A stretch of 64,000 bases of DNA from an uncultured Bacteroidales bacterium. GTDB taxonomy: Bacteria; Bacteroidota; Bacteroidia; Bacteroidales; Paludibacteraceae. The translations under genes and the position numbers were made by a program. The stretch covers positions 62,001 through 126,000 of the forward strand of contig CADCEV010000001.1 of the NCBI GenBank assembly GCA_902800525.1, in the 5' to 3' direction. Below the pieces are notes generated by a model. The model was not told the DNA's origin and searched no databases. It was given only the letters and a program-made list of their open reading frames with translations. Positions within the stretch are counted from its first letter, which is position 1. Each line of letters begins with the position of its first letter. Shown here one piece after another: positions 1 to 9,970 of the stretch.

Positions 1-2232
1 AGTACGTTTGCCGAAGCCCTTCTCCGAAATCACGAGAATATTCTTCTCTGTTCCTTTCTCTACACAAACCATGCCAATTACGCGATCTTGGCCGTCTTCT
101 TCCAAAGTTATTGCTTTCACGCCGGTTGCGCCACGACCCATCGGACGCACGCCGCCTTCGTTGAAACGTACCACTTTGCCGTTGTAAGAAGCCACCATCA
201 TCTCGCTCTGACCGTCCGTCAGTTCTACACCGATCAGTTCATCGCCTTCACGCAGACCAAGTGCGATAATTCCGTTCGCACGAGGACGAGAATATGCTTC
301 CAGCGTCGTTTTTTTCATCAAACCGTTCTTGGTAATGAAAATCAGGTAGTGGTTCTCCACGTATTCCTGGTCGTTCAAGCCTTTCACGTTGATGCAGGTG
401 CGTACTTTGTCGCCCTTTTGCAGGTTGATCATGTTCTGAATTGCACGGCCTTTGGACTGCTTGTTGCCTTCCGGCAGGTCATACACTTTCTGCCAGTACA
501 GACGACCCATTTCCGTAAAGAACATCATCGTCGAGTGCATCGATGCCTGATATACATACTCGATAAAGTCCTGATCACGAGCCGTTCCGGCTTTCGATCC
601 CACACCGCCGCGTGTCTGCTGGCGGAAGTCTGCCAACGGAGTACGCTTGATATATCCGAGGTGAGAAATGGTAATCACCATGTCATCATCGGCGTACATA
701 TCTTCCGGATTGAACTCGGTAGCCATCTTCACGATCTGGGTACGACGCTCGTCGCCGTATTTCTCTTTGATCTCAATGAGCTCGGTATTGATCACGTCAT
801 AACGCATCTCCTCGCTTGCGAGTAACTCGTTCAAATGAGCAATTAACTTCTCAATCTCCTCATATTCAGCCTTTAATTCGTCAATACGCAGACCTGTCAG
901 CGCGCTCAGACGCATATCTACGATCGCCTTCGATTGCAAGTTATCCAAGTTGAAACGTTTCTCCAAGTTCGCCTGAGCATCAGCCGGAGTACGGCTTGCG
1001 CGGATAATACGTACTACTTCGTCGATATTATCTACGGCGATGATCAAGCCTTCCAAAATGTGAGCTTTCTCCTCAGCCTTGCGCAACTCAAAACGCGTAC
1101 GACGGGTCACTACATCCATTCGGTGCTCAATGAAATTGCCGATTAACTGCTTCAGGTTCAGCAACATCGGACGACCTTTCACCAGCGCGATATTATTTAC
1201 CGCAAAACTCGATTGAAGCGCCGTGAATTTATACAACTTATTGAGTACAACCTGTGCGTTTGCATCGCGTTTCACGTCAATTACGATACGGATATCGCGT
1301 TTCGAGTGATCGTTGATATCGGCAATACCTTCAATCTTCTTGTCGTTCACCAATTCGGCGATGTACTTCACCAGATCGCTCTTCACAACGCCGTAAGGCA
1401 ACTCGGTAATGATGATTTTCTCACGACCGTTGTCCTCGGTCTCGATGTCTGCGTTGGAACGGATGATGATACGTCCGCGGCCGGTCTCAAATGCGTCTTT
1501 GACGCCCTGATAACCGTAAATAGTACCGCCCGTCGGGAAATCCGGAGCTTTTACATACTCCATCAGATCCTCTACCGTAATATCCTCCACGCTCGCGTCA
1601 TGCATGCGCGCCTTAATATTATTGATATACGCGCAACAGCCGTCAATCACTTCCGCCAAGTTGTGTGTCGGCATGTTCGTTGCCATTCCGACAGCAATAC
1701 CGCTTGCGCCGTTTACCAACAAGTTCGGGAAACGGCAAGGAAGAACGGTCGGCTCCTTCAACGAATCGTCGAAGTTGTTCTGCATATCTACCGTGTCTTT
1801 CTCGATGTCACGCAACATCTCTTCTGCCAACTTGCTCAGACGCGCCTCCGTATAACGCATAGCAGCTGCGCCATCACCATCAACAGAACCGAAGTTACCT
1901 TGACCATCTACCAGACAATAACGCATAGCCCAAGGCTGAGCCATACGGACTAAGGTTCCATAAATTGAACTGTCACCATGCGGGTGGTACTTACCCATTA
2001 CCTCACCCACGATACGTGCACTTTTCTTCGTTGGCTTGTCGCTCGTGTTGCCTAACTCGTTCATTCCGAAGAGCACACGTCTGTGTACCGGTTTGAATCC
2101 GTCACGCACATCGGGCAGCGCACGACTTACAATCACACTCATCGAGTAGTCGATATAAGAGGATTTCATTTCCTCGTCAATCTTCACCGGAATAATGTGA
2201 TCATTCTTAATAATTTCGTTGTTTTCTTCCAT
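1..2232 (-). CDS. gyrA: DNA gyrase subunit A (3' end beyond window)
   Basis: Breakage-reunion subunit of DNA gyrase, which introduces negative supercoils with GyrB. 744 residues are visible; the end of the C-terminal pinwheel domain lies beyond the left edge. Seen: the quinolone-pocket motif HPHGDSSIYG (residues 83-92), the catalytic tyrosine in AAMRYTEAR (Tyr127), and a gyrase-type GyrA-box (QTRGGVG) in the first C-terminal blade, which argues for gyrase rather than ParC. The start is the ATG at 2230-2232, which gives a normal N-terminus (MEENNEIIKNDHIIPVKI). A promoter lies about 60 bp upstream (2294-2325). Divergent from rho. Confidence 0.97.
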   Translation of the reverse strand, partial: MEENNEIIKNDHIIPVKIDEEMKSSYIDYSMSVIVSRALPDVRDGFKPVHRRVLFGMNELGNTSDKPTKKSARIVGEVMGKYHPHGDSSIYGTLVRMAQPWAMRYCLVDGQGNFGSVDGDGAAAMRYTEARLSKLAEEMLRDIEKDTVDMQNNFDDSLKEPTVLPCRFPNLLVNGASGIAVGMATNMPTHNLAEVIDGCCAYINNIKARMHDASVEDITVEDLMEYVKAPDFPTGGTIYGYQGVKDAFETGRGRIIIRSNADIETEDNGREKIIITELPYGVVKSDLVKYIAELVNDKKIEGIADINDHSKRDIRIVIDVKRDANAQVVLNKLYKFTALQSSFAVNNIALVKGRPMLLNLKQLIGNFIEHRMDVVTRRTRFELRKAEEKAHILEGLIIAVDNIDEVVRIIRASRTPADAQANLEKRFNLDNLQSKAIVDMRLSALTGLRIDELKAEYEEIEKLIAHLNELLASEEMRYDVINTELIEIKEKYGDERRTQIVKMATEFNPEDMYADDDMVITISHLGYIKRTPLADFRQQTRGGVGSKAGTARDQDFIEYVYQASMHSTMMFFTEMGRLYWQKVYDLPEGNKQSKGRAIQNMINLQKGDKVRTCINVKGLNDQEYVENHYLIFITKNGLMKKTTLEAYSRPRANGIIALGLREGDELIGVELTDGQSEMMVASYNGKVVRFNEGGVRPMGRGATGVKAITLEEDGQDRVIGMVCVEKGTEKNILVISEKGFGKRT

Positions 2233-2293
2233 TTCTTATCTTTTGTTTTATTATATTTTCAATCTTTCTGCGACTCGCTCACTAAAGCGAGCG

Positions 2294-2325
2294 CAAAGTT
2301 ACAACTTTTTTTTGACATACGCAAA
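2294..2325 (-). promoter_or_regulatory. gyrA promoter (TTTG-N20-TAACTTTG)
   Basis: On the minus strand the -33 TTTG (2322-2325) and the -7 TAACTTTG (2294-2301) are separated by 20 bp, matching the Bacteroidota primary sigma consensus. Transcription would start near 2288 and give a leader of about 55 nt. Confidence 0.8.
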
Positions 2326-2557
2326 TTTTTCTGCGTTTTTTTTTATTTTTTTGCATTTTCAATTCATTTTCGACATCCCCCCGATAAATATCGCCAAATC
2401 GCTCAAATCGCCTAAAAACGCCGTTTCCTGCCATTTTTCTCTTTACTGCGCGTATGCACATGCATGTAAACCTATTTTTTCTTCTTTTCCAGGGCGACTT
2501 AATTCCCGCTAAAATTATCATTTAAAGACGTTATTTTGACTTTTTTGCAGAGGAAAA

Positions 2558-2588
2558 TTTGCATATGTCAAATTTTTTTGTACCTTTG
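2558..2588 (+). promoter_or_regulatory. distal rho promoter P1 (TTTG-N19-TACCTTTG)
   Basis: -33 TTTG at 2558-2561 and -7 TACCTTTG at 2581-2588, spaced by 19 bp. No convincing ORF follows before rho, so this would make a rho leader of about 350 nt or a separate small RNA. Confidence 0.65.
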
Positions 2589-2677
2589 CAGAAAATTTCT
2601 AAGAAGGTCGATCGGCCTTTCGTTACCTCCCTATTTTACAGGCATGAGGGTGCAATAAGAGAGTAGCAAGCACCCAA

Positions 2678-2721
2678 TGAGCATCCATTCAGCATATATT
2701 GAGCATCCATTGAGCATCCAT
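2678..2721 (+). repeat. four tandem 11-bp units in the rho leader
   Basis: Units begin at 2678, 2689, 2700 and 2711. Three read TGAGCATCCAT and the second is degenerate (tcagcatatat). The rest of the 2233-2944 gap is AT-rich and contains the promoters listed here and no plausible gene. Confidence 0.85.
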
Positions 2722-2851
2722 TGGAACCAGGTTGCAAGCCCGTTTTTTGTAGGGTGTGTCTGCTGTTTGCAAATTAAAAAACAAATTTTTCTGTCTTTGT
2801 ATTGTTTTTTTTTATATTTGCAATTTTTTAGCAAAAAAAATGTGTAAACTA

Positions 2852-2882
2852 TTGCGTATATCATTTTTTTTGTGTACCTTTG
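2852..2882 (+). promoter_or_regulatory. proximal rho promoter P2 (TTG-N20-TACCTTTG)
   Basis: -33 TTG at 2852-2854 and -7 TACCTTTG at 2875-2882 with a 20-bp spacer. The leader to the rho ATG would be about 55 nt. Confidence 0.75.
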
Positions 2883-2944
2883 CACCGAATTTGTAAAAAT
2901 GGTCTGTTTTTATCAAATTTTTCCAAGAATATATTTTAAAGCTT

Positions 2945-4705
2945 ATGCAATACGAATTACAAAAACTCGAGCGGATGACGCTCGATCAAGTACGCGAGAT
3001 TGCTGTTAGTATGGGTCTTACTCCTCGTCGCAGTCAATCCATTCGCGAAATCAGTTACGCAATCTTAGACGCACAGGCGGACAATCGTGCCGCAGTGGTA
3101 CAAGCTAAAGAGGACGAACGCGTAGCAGCAGGTTTACCTGCTAAACGCGAGCGTACACGTGGCGTCAAAAGAGCGGCCGAGAAGATCAAAGTGGCGGAAA
3201 AGAACATTGTGGCAACGGTCGGAACGGAGAAAGAGCAACTTTCTCAAATGCAGGAAAGCATTGCGGCTAATAACCATAAACCGAATAAAACCGTTCAGCA
3301 AGTCGGTGGTATCTTAGGCGATGCACCGCAACCGGTCGTGACAGAAGAGCCTGTCAAACAGCCCGATGCACCCCAAGCCGAAGAGCCCAAACAACAGGAA
3401 GAGGCAACAAAGCCCGCTCCTAAAAAACGCGGCAGACCTAAGAAAAACGCAGAGCCGGCTGAGCAGCCACAACTCTTCGAAGAACCTGCTCCCGAACCTC
3501 AAGTAGCTACGTCGGAACCAGAAATGCCGAAAGAGGATGAACCGCAGCAGCCTGAAGAGCCGGAGATCGTCATTCCCGAATTAGGAGAAAAAGTAATAGC
3601 CATGGGCACACTCGAATGTGCTCCGGACGGCTATGGATTCCTCCGCTCGGCGGACTACAACTACCTCCCGAGCCCCGATGACATCTATGTCAGCAAAGAT
3701 CAGGTGCGCCAATATGGACTCAAACCAGGTGACACCGTCGAGTGCTCTATCCGCGTCAACCCGCAACCGGACAAGTTCTTCCCTATGGACAAAGTGATCC
3801 GCATCAACGGCTTGGCACCTGAAATGGCGAAACAACGTATCGCTTTTGAGAACCTCATTCCGCTCTTCCCGGATCAGAAATTTAAACTCTGCACGGGTTA
3901 CAACGATTCTCTCAGCGTGCGCATGATCGATCTCTTTGCGCCTATTGGTAAAGGCCAGCGCGGTTTGATTGTCGCTCAACCTAAAACCGGTAAAACCGTA
4001 TTACTCAAAGAGTTAGCGAACGCCATCCTAAAAAACAACCCTGAGGTGTATATGATCGTTCTCCTTATTGACGAGCGTCCGGAAGAGGTTACGGACATGG
4101 CGCGTAGCGTGGATGCAGAAGTCATCGCTTCTACTTTCGACGAACCGGCGGAGAACCATGTCAAGGTAGCAAATATCGTGCACGAAAAAGCCAAACGTCT
4201 TGTCGAAAGCGGACATGACGTAGTCATCCTGCTTGACTCCATCACACGTCTCGCACGCGCATACAATACCGTAGCGCCTTCATCCGGTAAAGTCCTTTCC
4301 GGCGGTGTTGAAGCGCAGGCTTTGCATAAACCCAAACGCTTCTTCGGAGCAGCGCGTAACATTGAAAACGGAGGTAGCCTTACCATCATCGCTACGGCGC
4401 TTACCGAAACAGGAAGTAAGATGGACGACCTCATCTTTGAAGAATTCAAAGGAACCGGAAACATGGAGTTGCAGTTAGACCGCAAGCTGGCTAACCGCCG
4501 CATCTTCCCGGCTGTGGACATCCCTGCTTCCAGCACGCGTCGCGACGATCTCCTCTTGCCGCCGGATGTACTCTCACGCATGTGGCAGATCCGCAAGCAA
4601 CTTTCCGACATGAGCGGACAAGAAGCAATGGAGAAACTCAAAACGTACATGGAGCGCACGGAGAACAACGACGAATTCCTCCTCGCGGTCAACGGCGCAC
4701 GTTAA
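2945..4705 (+). CDS. rho: transcription termination factor Rho
   Basis: Hexameric RNA-dependent ATPase/helicase that ends transcription. 586 residues, well above the ~420 of E. coli Rho. Order: Rho-N helical domain (about 1-45), a Pro/Glu/Lys/Gln-rich low-complexity insert (about 100-205), the cold-shock RNA-binding fold ([15 protein letters not shown], about 215-285), and the ATPase with Walker A AQPKTGKT (344-351) and Walker B VVILLD ending at Asp431. The long insert is known in Bacteroidota Rho proteins. It sits first in a plus-strand run with aroQ; two candidate promoters lie upstream. Confidence 0.97.
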   Translation: MQYELQKLERMTLDQVREIAVSMGLTPRRSQSIREISYAILDAQADNRAAVVQAKEDERVAAGLPAKRERTRGVKRAAEKIKVAEKNIVATVGTEKEQLSQMQESIAANNHKPNKTVQQVGGILGDAPQPVVTEEPVKQPDAPQAEEPKQQEEATKPAPKKRGRPKKNAEPAEQPQLFEEPAPEPQVATSEPEMPKEDEPQQPEEPEIVIPELGEKVIAMGTLECAPDGYGFLRSADYNYLPSPDDIYVSKDQVRQYGLKPGDTVECSIRVNPQPDKFFPMDKVIRINGLAPEMAKQRIAFENLIPLFPDQKFKLCTGYNDSLSVRMIDLFAPIGKGQRGLIVAQPKTGKTVLLKELANAILKNNPEVYMIVLLIDERPEEVTDMARSVDAEVIASTFDEPAENHVKVANIVHEKAKRLVESGHDVVILLDSITRLARAYNTVAPSSGKVLSGGVEAQALHKPKRFFGAARNIENGGSLTIIATALTETGSKMDDLIFEEFKGTGNMELQLDRKLANRRIFPAVDIPASSTRRDDLLLPPDVLSRMWQIRKQLSDMSGQEAMEKLKTYMERTENNDEFLLAVNGAR

Positions 4706-4741
4706 TTAAAACAGAACACATCAAATATAACACATCACATA

Positions 4742-5188
4742 ATGACCATCGTCATTATAAACGGACCAAACCTCAATCGTCTTGGGTTAAGAAAGCCGGA
4801 AATATACGGTTCCAAAACGATGGCACAGATTTTGTTGGACATCCAACGAAATTGGCCCGATGTGCATTTTGTATATCAGCAATCCAACCACGAAGGCGAT
4901 CTCATAGACTGGATCCAAATGTCAAATGACAAATATCAAATGTCCAATGACAAGTGCCTCGGTATTGTGCTAAATGCCGCCGGTTACACCCACACATCCG
5001 TTTCTTTGAGAGACGCCGTCGAGGATTGCCGGCTACCCGTTGTGGAAGTACACATCTCGGATATACACGCGCGCGAACCTTTTAGAAATATTAGTTTACT
5101 CACAGACGTGTGCACCCACACGATAATTGGGCATGGAACGGATGGATACAAAGAAGCCGTGCAATGGTTACTCGAAAATGAAAACTGA
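4742..5188 (+). CDS. aroQ: 3-dehydroquinate dehydratase, type II
   Basis: Third step of the shikimate pathway (3-dehydroquinate to 3-dehydroshikimate). 148 residues. Family motifs: NGPNLNRLG with the following PEIYG (active-site Arg/Tyr loop), QSNHEG, AAGYTHTSVSLRDA and EVHISDIHAREPFR. Between DWIQ and GIVLN the usual short linker is replaced by two near-identical heptapeptides (QMSNDKY, QMSNDKC), encoded by six 7-bp repeat units (4916-4957). The catalytic residues are kept, so the protein is probably active. It follows rho by 36 bp, and its 3' end overlaps the next ORF by 11 bp. Confidence 0.93.
   Translation: MTIVIINGPNLNRLGLRKPEIYGSKTMAQILLDIQRNWPDVHFVYQQSNHEGDLIDWIQMSNDKYQMSNDKCLGIVLNAAGYTHTSVSLRDAVEDCRLPVVEVHISDIHAREPFRNISLLTDVCTHTIIGHGTDGYKEAVQWLLENEN
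4916..4957 (+). repeat. heptamer tract inside aroQ
   Basis: Six consecutive 7-bp units (caaatgt, caaatga, caaatat, caaatgt, ccaatga, caagtgc). The 42 bp equal 14 codons, so the reading frame is kept. The same unit type occurs between genes at 22007-22032. Confidence 0.9.
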
Positions 5189-7760
5189 AAACTATACATA
5201 TGTTAAGCTCCTGGGATTAGCACTAATCCTTTCTCTTTGTTGTACACAACTTGCCTTTGCGGCAAAGATTACCGGTAAAGTCATTGATTTCGGTTCCAAG
5301 CAACCGATTGACTTTGCAAATGTCAGTGTGCTCAAAGGACAAGACCCTGCTCCACTCTCCGGCACAATCACGGACGAGAAAGGAAACTTCGTCCTCGAAA
5401 TGGCAGATGGCAACTACGTTCTCGTTGTTTCCTTTATGGGTTACACAGAGCAAAGACGCGAACTCGCCATTGCCGGCAAAGATGTCAATCTCGGCAAGAT
5501 CGCCCTCAAAGAAGACACGCAAGTCCTGCAAGACGTCGAAGTGGTCGGACAGGGATCATCGATGCGCTTTGAATTGGATAAGAAAGTCTTCACAGTGGAT
5601 CAGAACATCGCCTCCGCAGGAGCCAGCGTGACCGATGTCCTGGAAAACATCCCTTCAGTGGATGTCGATCAGGAAGGAACGATCTCGCTCCGTAACTCCG
5701 AAGACGTGGAGATCTGGATCAACGGTAAACCCGCTGGTCTGAATAGCGAAAACAGAGGACAAGTCCTCCAGCAAATGCCGGCTGGTACTATCGAGAAGAT
5801 TGAAATTATCACCAACCCTTCTGCCAAGTACTCGCCCGAAGGAACATCCGGTATCATCAACCTCGTTATGAAAAAGGACCGCGCTGCGGGCTACTATGGT
5901 TCGGTGCAAGCCGGTATTGATTATTCCCTTGCGGCTCCTTGGAACGTACCTCCCGGAGCAAACGTCGGCTTTAACATCAACTTCAACTCTGGTATCGTTG
6001 ACGGTTATTTCAACCTCGGTTACCGCTATCATGTCAGCAATGGTGGTAGTAAAACCGACCGCTATAACTTAGGCAATAACACCGGCTCGCAAGTACTCGA
6101 TAGTTCGTTGATTGAGAGCCGTTTAGTGCAGGAAGGAGTACAATCAAACCGTGGCGGTGGTATGTTTGCGCGAGGTGGCTTGAACGTCCATGTCTCGGAA
6201 TACTCCACGATCGGAGTCTCCGGTTTTGGCATGGTCAGCGACCCAAAAGTATTCAAGATGTCCAACACCAATCATCGTACCTTCCTTCTTACTGCTACCG
6301 ATGGCTCTGTGATGCGTGACTACACGCGTGATCAAGCCGGAACCGGTTCACACCCCGGAGGAAATGCCACTTTGGACTACACTTTCAAAATGGATGACCA
6401 CCAGTTGATCGTCAGCGGCACGTATAATAACTTCGGTTTTAACATGTTGACCGATTACACCCAAATCGAAAAGGGCGACTCCACTTACCAGAATCAGACT
6501 TCCCTTTCCAACGACCAGGGTATAGAGATCAAAGCGGACTACGAATGGAAAACGACGCCGCAAAGTCGTCTCGAAGCCGGCTATGACTATACCCGCAACT
6601 GGAATAAATCTTCCGCCGATGCGCACAACATCGTCAAAGGCGTAGAAACAGAGTTGTACCCATATTATGCGGATTTCAACGGACGTACCCAGAACCACGC
6701 ACTCTATGTCACATATGGAAACCGTTTCTTCAACAAACTGTCGATTCAGGTCGGTCTCCGTGGTGAGTATTACATGCGTCATCTGGAATCCAAATACAAA
6801 GACGGCCTCGGAACTGTTCAGGATTCCTATGCGGCGTTCCCCAATAAGAAGGACACCTCCTATTTCCAACTCTTCCCGAGTGCCTATATCAGTTATGATT
6901 TCGGTAACGGAAACGAGTTACAACTCAATTACACACGCCGTGTAAACCGCCCGTGGGGACACCAGATCAACCCGCGAATGGACTTTTCGGATAGCACAAA
7001 CATCAGCTTCGGTAACGTGGATCTGCTTCCGGCATACTCCAATAACTTGGAACTGAACTACCTCAAAACATGGGAGCGTCATACCATTTCGGCAGGAATG
7101 TTCTGGAAATACCGTGAGGGAGCAGTACAGAACTTCAAATACATGGATCCGGCAGATCCGAAAGTGATGAAAAACACCTATTTCAATATAGGTGCGCGTC
7201 AGGAATTGGGTATTGAGTTTGTGGCAAAGAACCGCCTCTTCGGCGAATTGCTCCAACTCACTACGTCTGCTAATTTCTATTGGAATAACATCTCTGCGGT
7301 GAACAAAACAATCATGTACCAAGGCGTGGAAATCCCTGTCAATTTGCCCCAACAGAATATCTTTGCAGGCTCAGTTCGTGTCAACGCGCAGTTCCTCTTT
7401 ACCAAGAACTTCAGCGGACAAATCTCAGCGCGCTACCGTTCGCCGCGCGTGGTGGCGCAAGGTACAAGCAGTCATAGCTACTCTATCGACTTGGGTCTGC
7501 GTCACACCTTCCTCAACAAGCAACTGGCACTCGCCCTCAACGTCCGGGACTTGTTGGACAGCCGTGCAAGACGCAACACCACCTGGGGTGACGGATTCTG
7601 GCAATTCAGCGAGAACCGCTGGCATAGCCGCTCGATCAGCCTAACCGTGACCTATAACTTTGGTAATCAGCAAGGTAAACGCCGCGGAAAAGACGGAGAT
7701 TATGAAGGCGGCGGAGACGACATGGATGATAGTGGAAATAGCACTTCCGGAGATTATTAA
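5178..7760 (+). CDS. outer-membrane beta-barrel protein with carboxypeptidase-regulatory-like domain (OMP_b-brl_3 type)
   Basis: 860 residues from the ATG at 5178, which directly precedes a signal peptide (hydrophobic core LLGLALILSLCCTQLAFA). An in-frame ATG 51 bp upstream would place 17 extra residues before the signal and lie deep in aroQ, so it was rejected. Order: signal peptide; carboxypeptidase-regulatory-like beta-sandwich (about 25-110); a plug-like region (DVLENIPSVDVDQEGTI, IEIITNPSAKYSPEGTSG); a long barrel with aromatic strands; an Asp/Gly-rich C-terminus. This is the TonB-receptor-like family common in Bacteroidota. The substrate is not predictable and there is no SusD partner next to it. 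Confidence 0.85.
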   Translation: MKTENYTYVKLLGLALILSLCCTQLAFAAKITGKVIDFGSKQPIDFANVSVLKGQDPAPLSGTITDEKGNFVLEMADGNYVLVVSFMGYTEQRRELAIAGKDVNLGKIALKEDTQVLQDVEVVGQGSSMRFELDKKVFTVDQNIASAGASVTDVLENIPSVDVDQEGTISLRNSEDVEIWINGKPAGLNSENRGQVLQQMPAGTIEKIEIITNPSAKYSPEGTSGIINLVMKKDRAAGYYGSVQAGIDYSLAAPWNVPPGANVGFNINFNSGIVDGYFNLGYRYHVSNGGSKTDRYNLGNNTGSQVLDSSLIESRLVQEGVQSNRGGGMFARGGLNVHVSEYSTIGVSGFGMVSDPKVFKMSNTNHRTFLLTATDGSVMRDYTRDQAGTGSHPGGNATLDYTFKMDDHQLIVSGTYNNFGFNMLTDYTQIEKGDSTYQNQTSLSNDQGIEIKADYEWKTTPQSRLEAGYDYTRNWNKSSADAHNIVKGVETELYPYYADFNGRTQNHALYVTYGNRFFNKLSIQVGLRGEYYMRHLESKYKDGLGTVQDSYAAFPNKKDTSYFQLFPSAYISYDFGNGNELQLNYTRRVNRPWGHQINPRMDFSDSTNISFGNVDLLPAYSNNLELNYLKTWERHTISAGMFWKYREGAVQNFKYMDPADPKVMKNTYFNIGARQELGIEFVAKNRLFGELLQLTTSANFYWNNISAVNKTIMYQGVEIPVNLPQQNIFAGSVRVNAQFLFTKNFSGQISARYRSPRVVAQGTSSHSYSIDLGLRHTFLNKQLALALNVRDLLDSRARRNTTWGDGFWQFSENRWHSRSISLTVTYNFGNQQGKRRGKDGDYEGGGDDMDDSGNSTSGDY

Positions 7761-7775
7761 TAAACAACAGGCATT

Positions 7776-8525
7776 GTGAATAAACATAAATTCATACTAA
7801 TCGTAGCCCTTTCTCTTTGTTCGCTTGCGCCTTTACGCGCACAAGTCGGACAGAACAATCCATATGTGGACGATAAAATCTTCCACTTCGGTTTTCAATT
7901 GGGCGTAAATCTCGCAAGTTTCGGTGTGACCGATAGCCAATTGGAATTGGTGGACCCCAATACCGGCAATCTGGAAATCTACCACGCACGCGTTGGAGGG
8001 CTTTTCCCGGGTTTTCATGTCGGATTTGTTACCGACTTGCGCCTTTGCCGCTATCTCAACCTGCGTTTCTGTCCCGGTATGCAGTTCATCAACCGCACAC
8101 TCACCTACAAAACGGAATCAGGTGCGCCGGTAAAAGGTACGCCGCTGAAATACTATGATAAGATAGACGTCCTCGCAATGCCTGTTACGCTACCCCTCTA
8201 TCTCAAATGGAGCGCCGAACGCGAAGCCAACTATCGTCCATATGTCATCGCCGGCGGTGGTGTCTCTATCAACGCAAGCCGAGACAACGAAAAGCCTATT
8301 CTGCTCAACCTCATGGATTATTTCTTTGAAGTGGGCTTCGGCGTGGACTTATACGCACGTTGGTTTAAGTTCTGCCCCGAGATCACATACCGAATGGGCT
8401 TTGCAAACCAGTTATGTCCGATTGAAAAGCGCCATGACCACCTCTCAGAAATAGATTATTTCTATACCAACGCCATTTCGCGCTTGACGAATCACACTAT
8501 TTGTCTGACCTTTAATTTCGAATAA
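7776..8525 (+). CDS. PorT-like outer-membrane protein
   Basis: 249 residues from a GTG start 15 bp after the preceding gene. Signal peptide (FILIVALSLCSLAPLRAQ), then a beta-barrel of PorT type: the FHFGFQLGVN opening, a central DVLAMPVTLPLYLKWS strand pair, and a last strand ending in NHTICLTFNFE with a terminal aromatic pattern. PorT belongs to the type IX secretion/gliding apparatus of Bacteroidota. The presence of secretion-tail proteins in this window fits, but family members outside the secretion system also exist. It is followed after 2 nt by the next gene, so it is probably co-transcribed. Confidence 0.72.
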   Translation: MNKHKFILIVALSLCSLAPLRAQVGQNNPYVDDKIFHFGFQLGVNLASFGVTDSQLELVDPNTGNLEIYHARVGGLFPGFHVGFVTDLRLCRYLNLRFCPGMQFINRTLTYKTESGAPVKGTPLKYYDKIDVLAMPVTLPLYLKWSAEREANYRPYVIAGGGVSINASRDNEKPILLNLMDYFFEVGFGVDLYARWFKFCPEITYRMGFANQLCPIEKRHDHLSEIDYFYTNAISRLTNHTICLTFNFE

Positions 8526-8527
8526 GC

Positions 8528-9970
8528 GTGCGTAAACTCCTCTTTATTATAATATGCGCGTGCGCGCTTGTGAGTTGCAGGGAATACCAAGTGGATAATA
8601 ATCCCGCCCTGCGTCTCTCTTTCTCGAAAGATACCATCTCTTTCGATACACTCTTCACGCAGCAAGGTAGCGCCACACTCCAACTGATGGTCTATAACCG
8701 CAATGCCTCGGCCTTAATGATCGAGAAAATATGGTTGGAGAAAAACGACGCTTTTAGCGTCAACATAGATGGCGAAGCCGACTTGTCGCGTCTCTCGAAC
8801 CTCCAAATCAACGGAGGAGATAGCTTATACGTCTTCATCCGGCTCTCGCAAACAAAAGAAAATCAATCCAACAAACCTGTTCTCATAGAAGATATGCTCC
8901 ATTTCCACTTGGCTTCCGGTACAAACCAGCAAGTGCGTTTGGAGGCGTACGGACAAGATGTAACCCGCCTTGGTAAAAAAGGAAAAGGTAGAACCCAATA
9001 CAACTCCGCCTTTACATTCACAGCCGATAAACCTTACCTCATTTTCGACACCTTGATCTTTGGAGGACCGCTTACTATAGATGCCGGTGCTACGCTCTAC
9101 ATGCATAATGGCGCTTGTATTTACGCCCTGGATCAGGTGAATGCAAACGGAACTTTGGAAGCTCCGATCGTCATCCGGGGTGACCGTTTGGACAATCTCT
9201 TCGATTCGGTTCCATATGCCTATGCCGGCGGTAGTTGGAATGGTATTTACCTGCAAGCCGATAAACCGCAACTTTACCAATTCAGCTATACCGATATCCT
9301 CTCCGGAAACATAGGACTTTATTGCTATAATACACAAAAAAATGCGACTTCCACGCTCCAAATGAACGCCTGTCGCATTCATAATCATGCCTTATATGGC
9401 TTGGTTCTGCTCAACACAAACGCAGTGGTTTCCAATACCGAGATCAGCAACTGTGCTTCGTATTGCGTCTATTGCGCAGGGGGAAAACAGGATTTTATAC
9501 ATTCCACCATCGCTTCCTATTTCAACTACACCAATATCCGTATTCAATCGGTAGCGAAAGACGATGCCGCTGCAGTCTTTATTGACAATCTCAGCAAAAC
9601 GGAACAAACTATCACATCCTTCTATAATAGCATCATTACCGGCTTTTTGCCTAACCAGTTGGTTGTCGCTACACCCTTTGACCGCTATTATCCCGGTGCT
9701 TTTATAGGCAATTACCTCAAGACGGACACATTGCCGGTTCCCAATGCCGCTCAAAATGTCTATTGGCAGGAATCCGATACAACCAAAGTCTTCAAGAATA
9801 ACTTCTATAAATATAAGGAATACGTCTATTATGACTTCCACTTGGATAGTGTAAGTCCCGCTATCGGCATTGCGGATAGTGCAACCGCACTACCCTTCCC
9901 TTTGGATAGAGATGGCGTTTCTCGCGCACTCAAGCGTCCCGACGCAGGCTGCTATCAATATCAGCCTTAA
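8528..9970 (+). CDS. lipoprotein with right-handed beta-helix repeats
   Basis: 480 residues from a GTG start. Lipoprotein signal with lipobox LVSC (Cys17). An Ig-like N-terminal region (about 25-145) is followed by a beta-helix with regularly spaced inward-facing residues (about 160-400) and a closing segment ending DAGCYQYQ. No catalytic residues were recognised; such proteins are typically cell-surface anchored. It lies 2 nt after the PorT-like gene, and its 3' end overlaps convergent ribF by 41 bp. Confidence 0.75.
   Translation: MRKLLFIIICACALVSCREYQVDNNPALRLSFSKDTISFDTLFTQQGSATLQLMVYNRNASALMIEKIWLEKNDAFSVNIDGEADLSRLSNLQINGGDSLYVFIRLSQTKENQSNKPVLIEDMLHFHLASGTNQQVRLEAYGQDVTRLGKKGKGRTQYNSAFTFTADKPYLIFDTLIFGGPLTIDAGATLYMHNGACIYALDQVNANGTLEAPIVIRGDRLDNLFDSVPYAYAGGSWNGIYLQADKPQLYQFSYTDILSGNIGLYCYNTQKNATSTLQMNACRIHNHALYGLVLLNTNAVVSNTEISNCASYCVYCAGGKQDFIHSTIASYFNYTNIRIQSVAKDDAAAVFIDNLSKTEQTITSFYNSIITGFLPNQLVVATPFDRYYPGAFIGNYLKTDTLPVPNAAQNVYWQESDTTKVFKNNFYKYKEYVYYDFHLDSVSPAIGIADSATALPFPLDRDGVSRALKRPDAGCYQYQP

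Noticed and set aside
1950..1990. GyrA has Gly where E. coli GyrA has Asp87, a quinolone-resistance position.
   Set aside because: The pocket (HPHGDSSIYG) may be the normal state in this lineage; without relatives to compare, no resistance claim can be made.
2678..2721. Short regular repeats as a possible CRISPR array.
   Set aside because: Units are 7-11 bp without spacers, and no cas genes are in the window.
2631..2885. 84-codon minus-strand ORF upstream of rho.
   Set aside because: It starts inside the rho promoter, is read from repeats and poly-T tracts, and has no promoter of its own.
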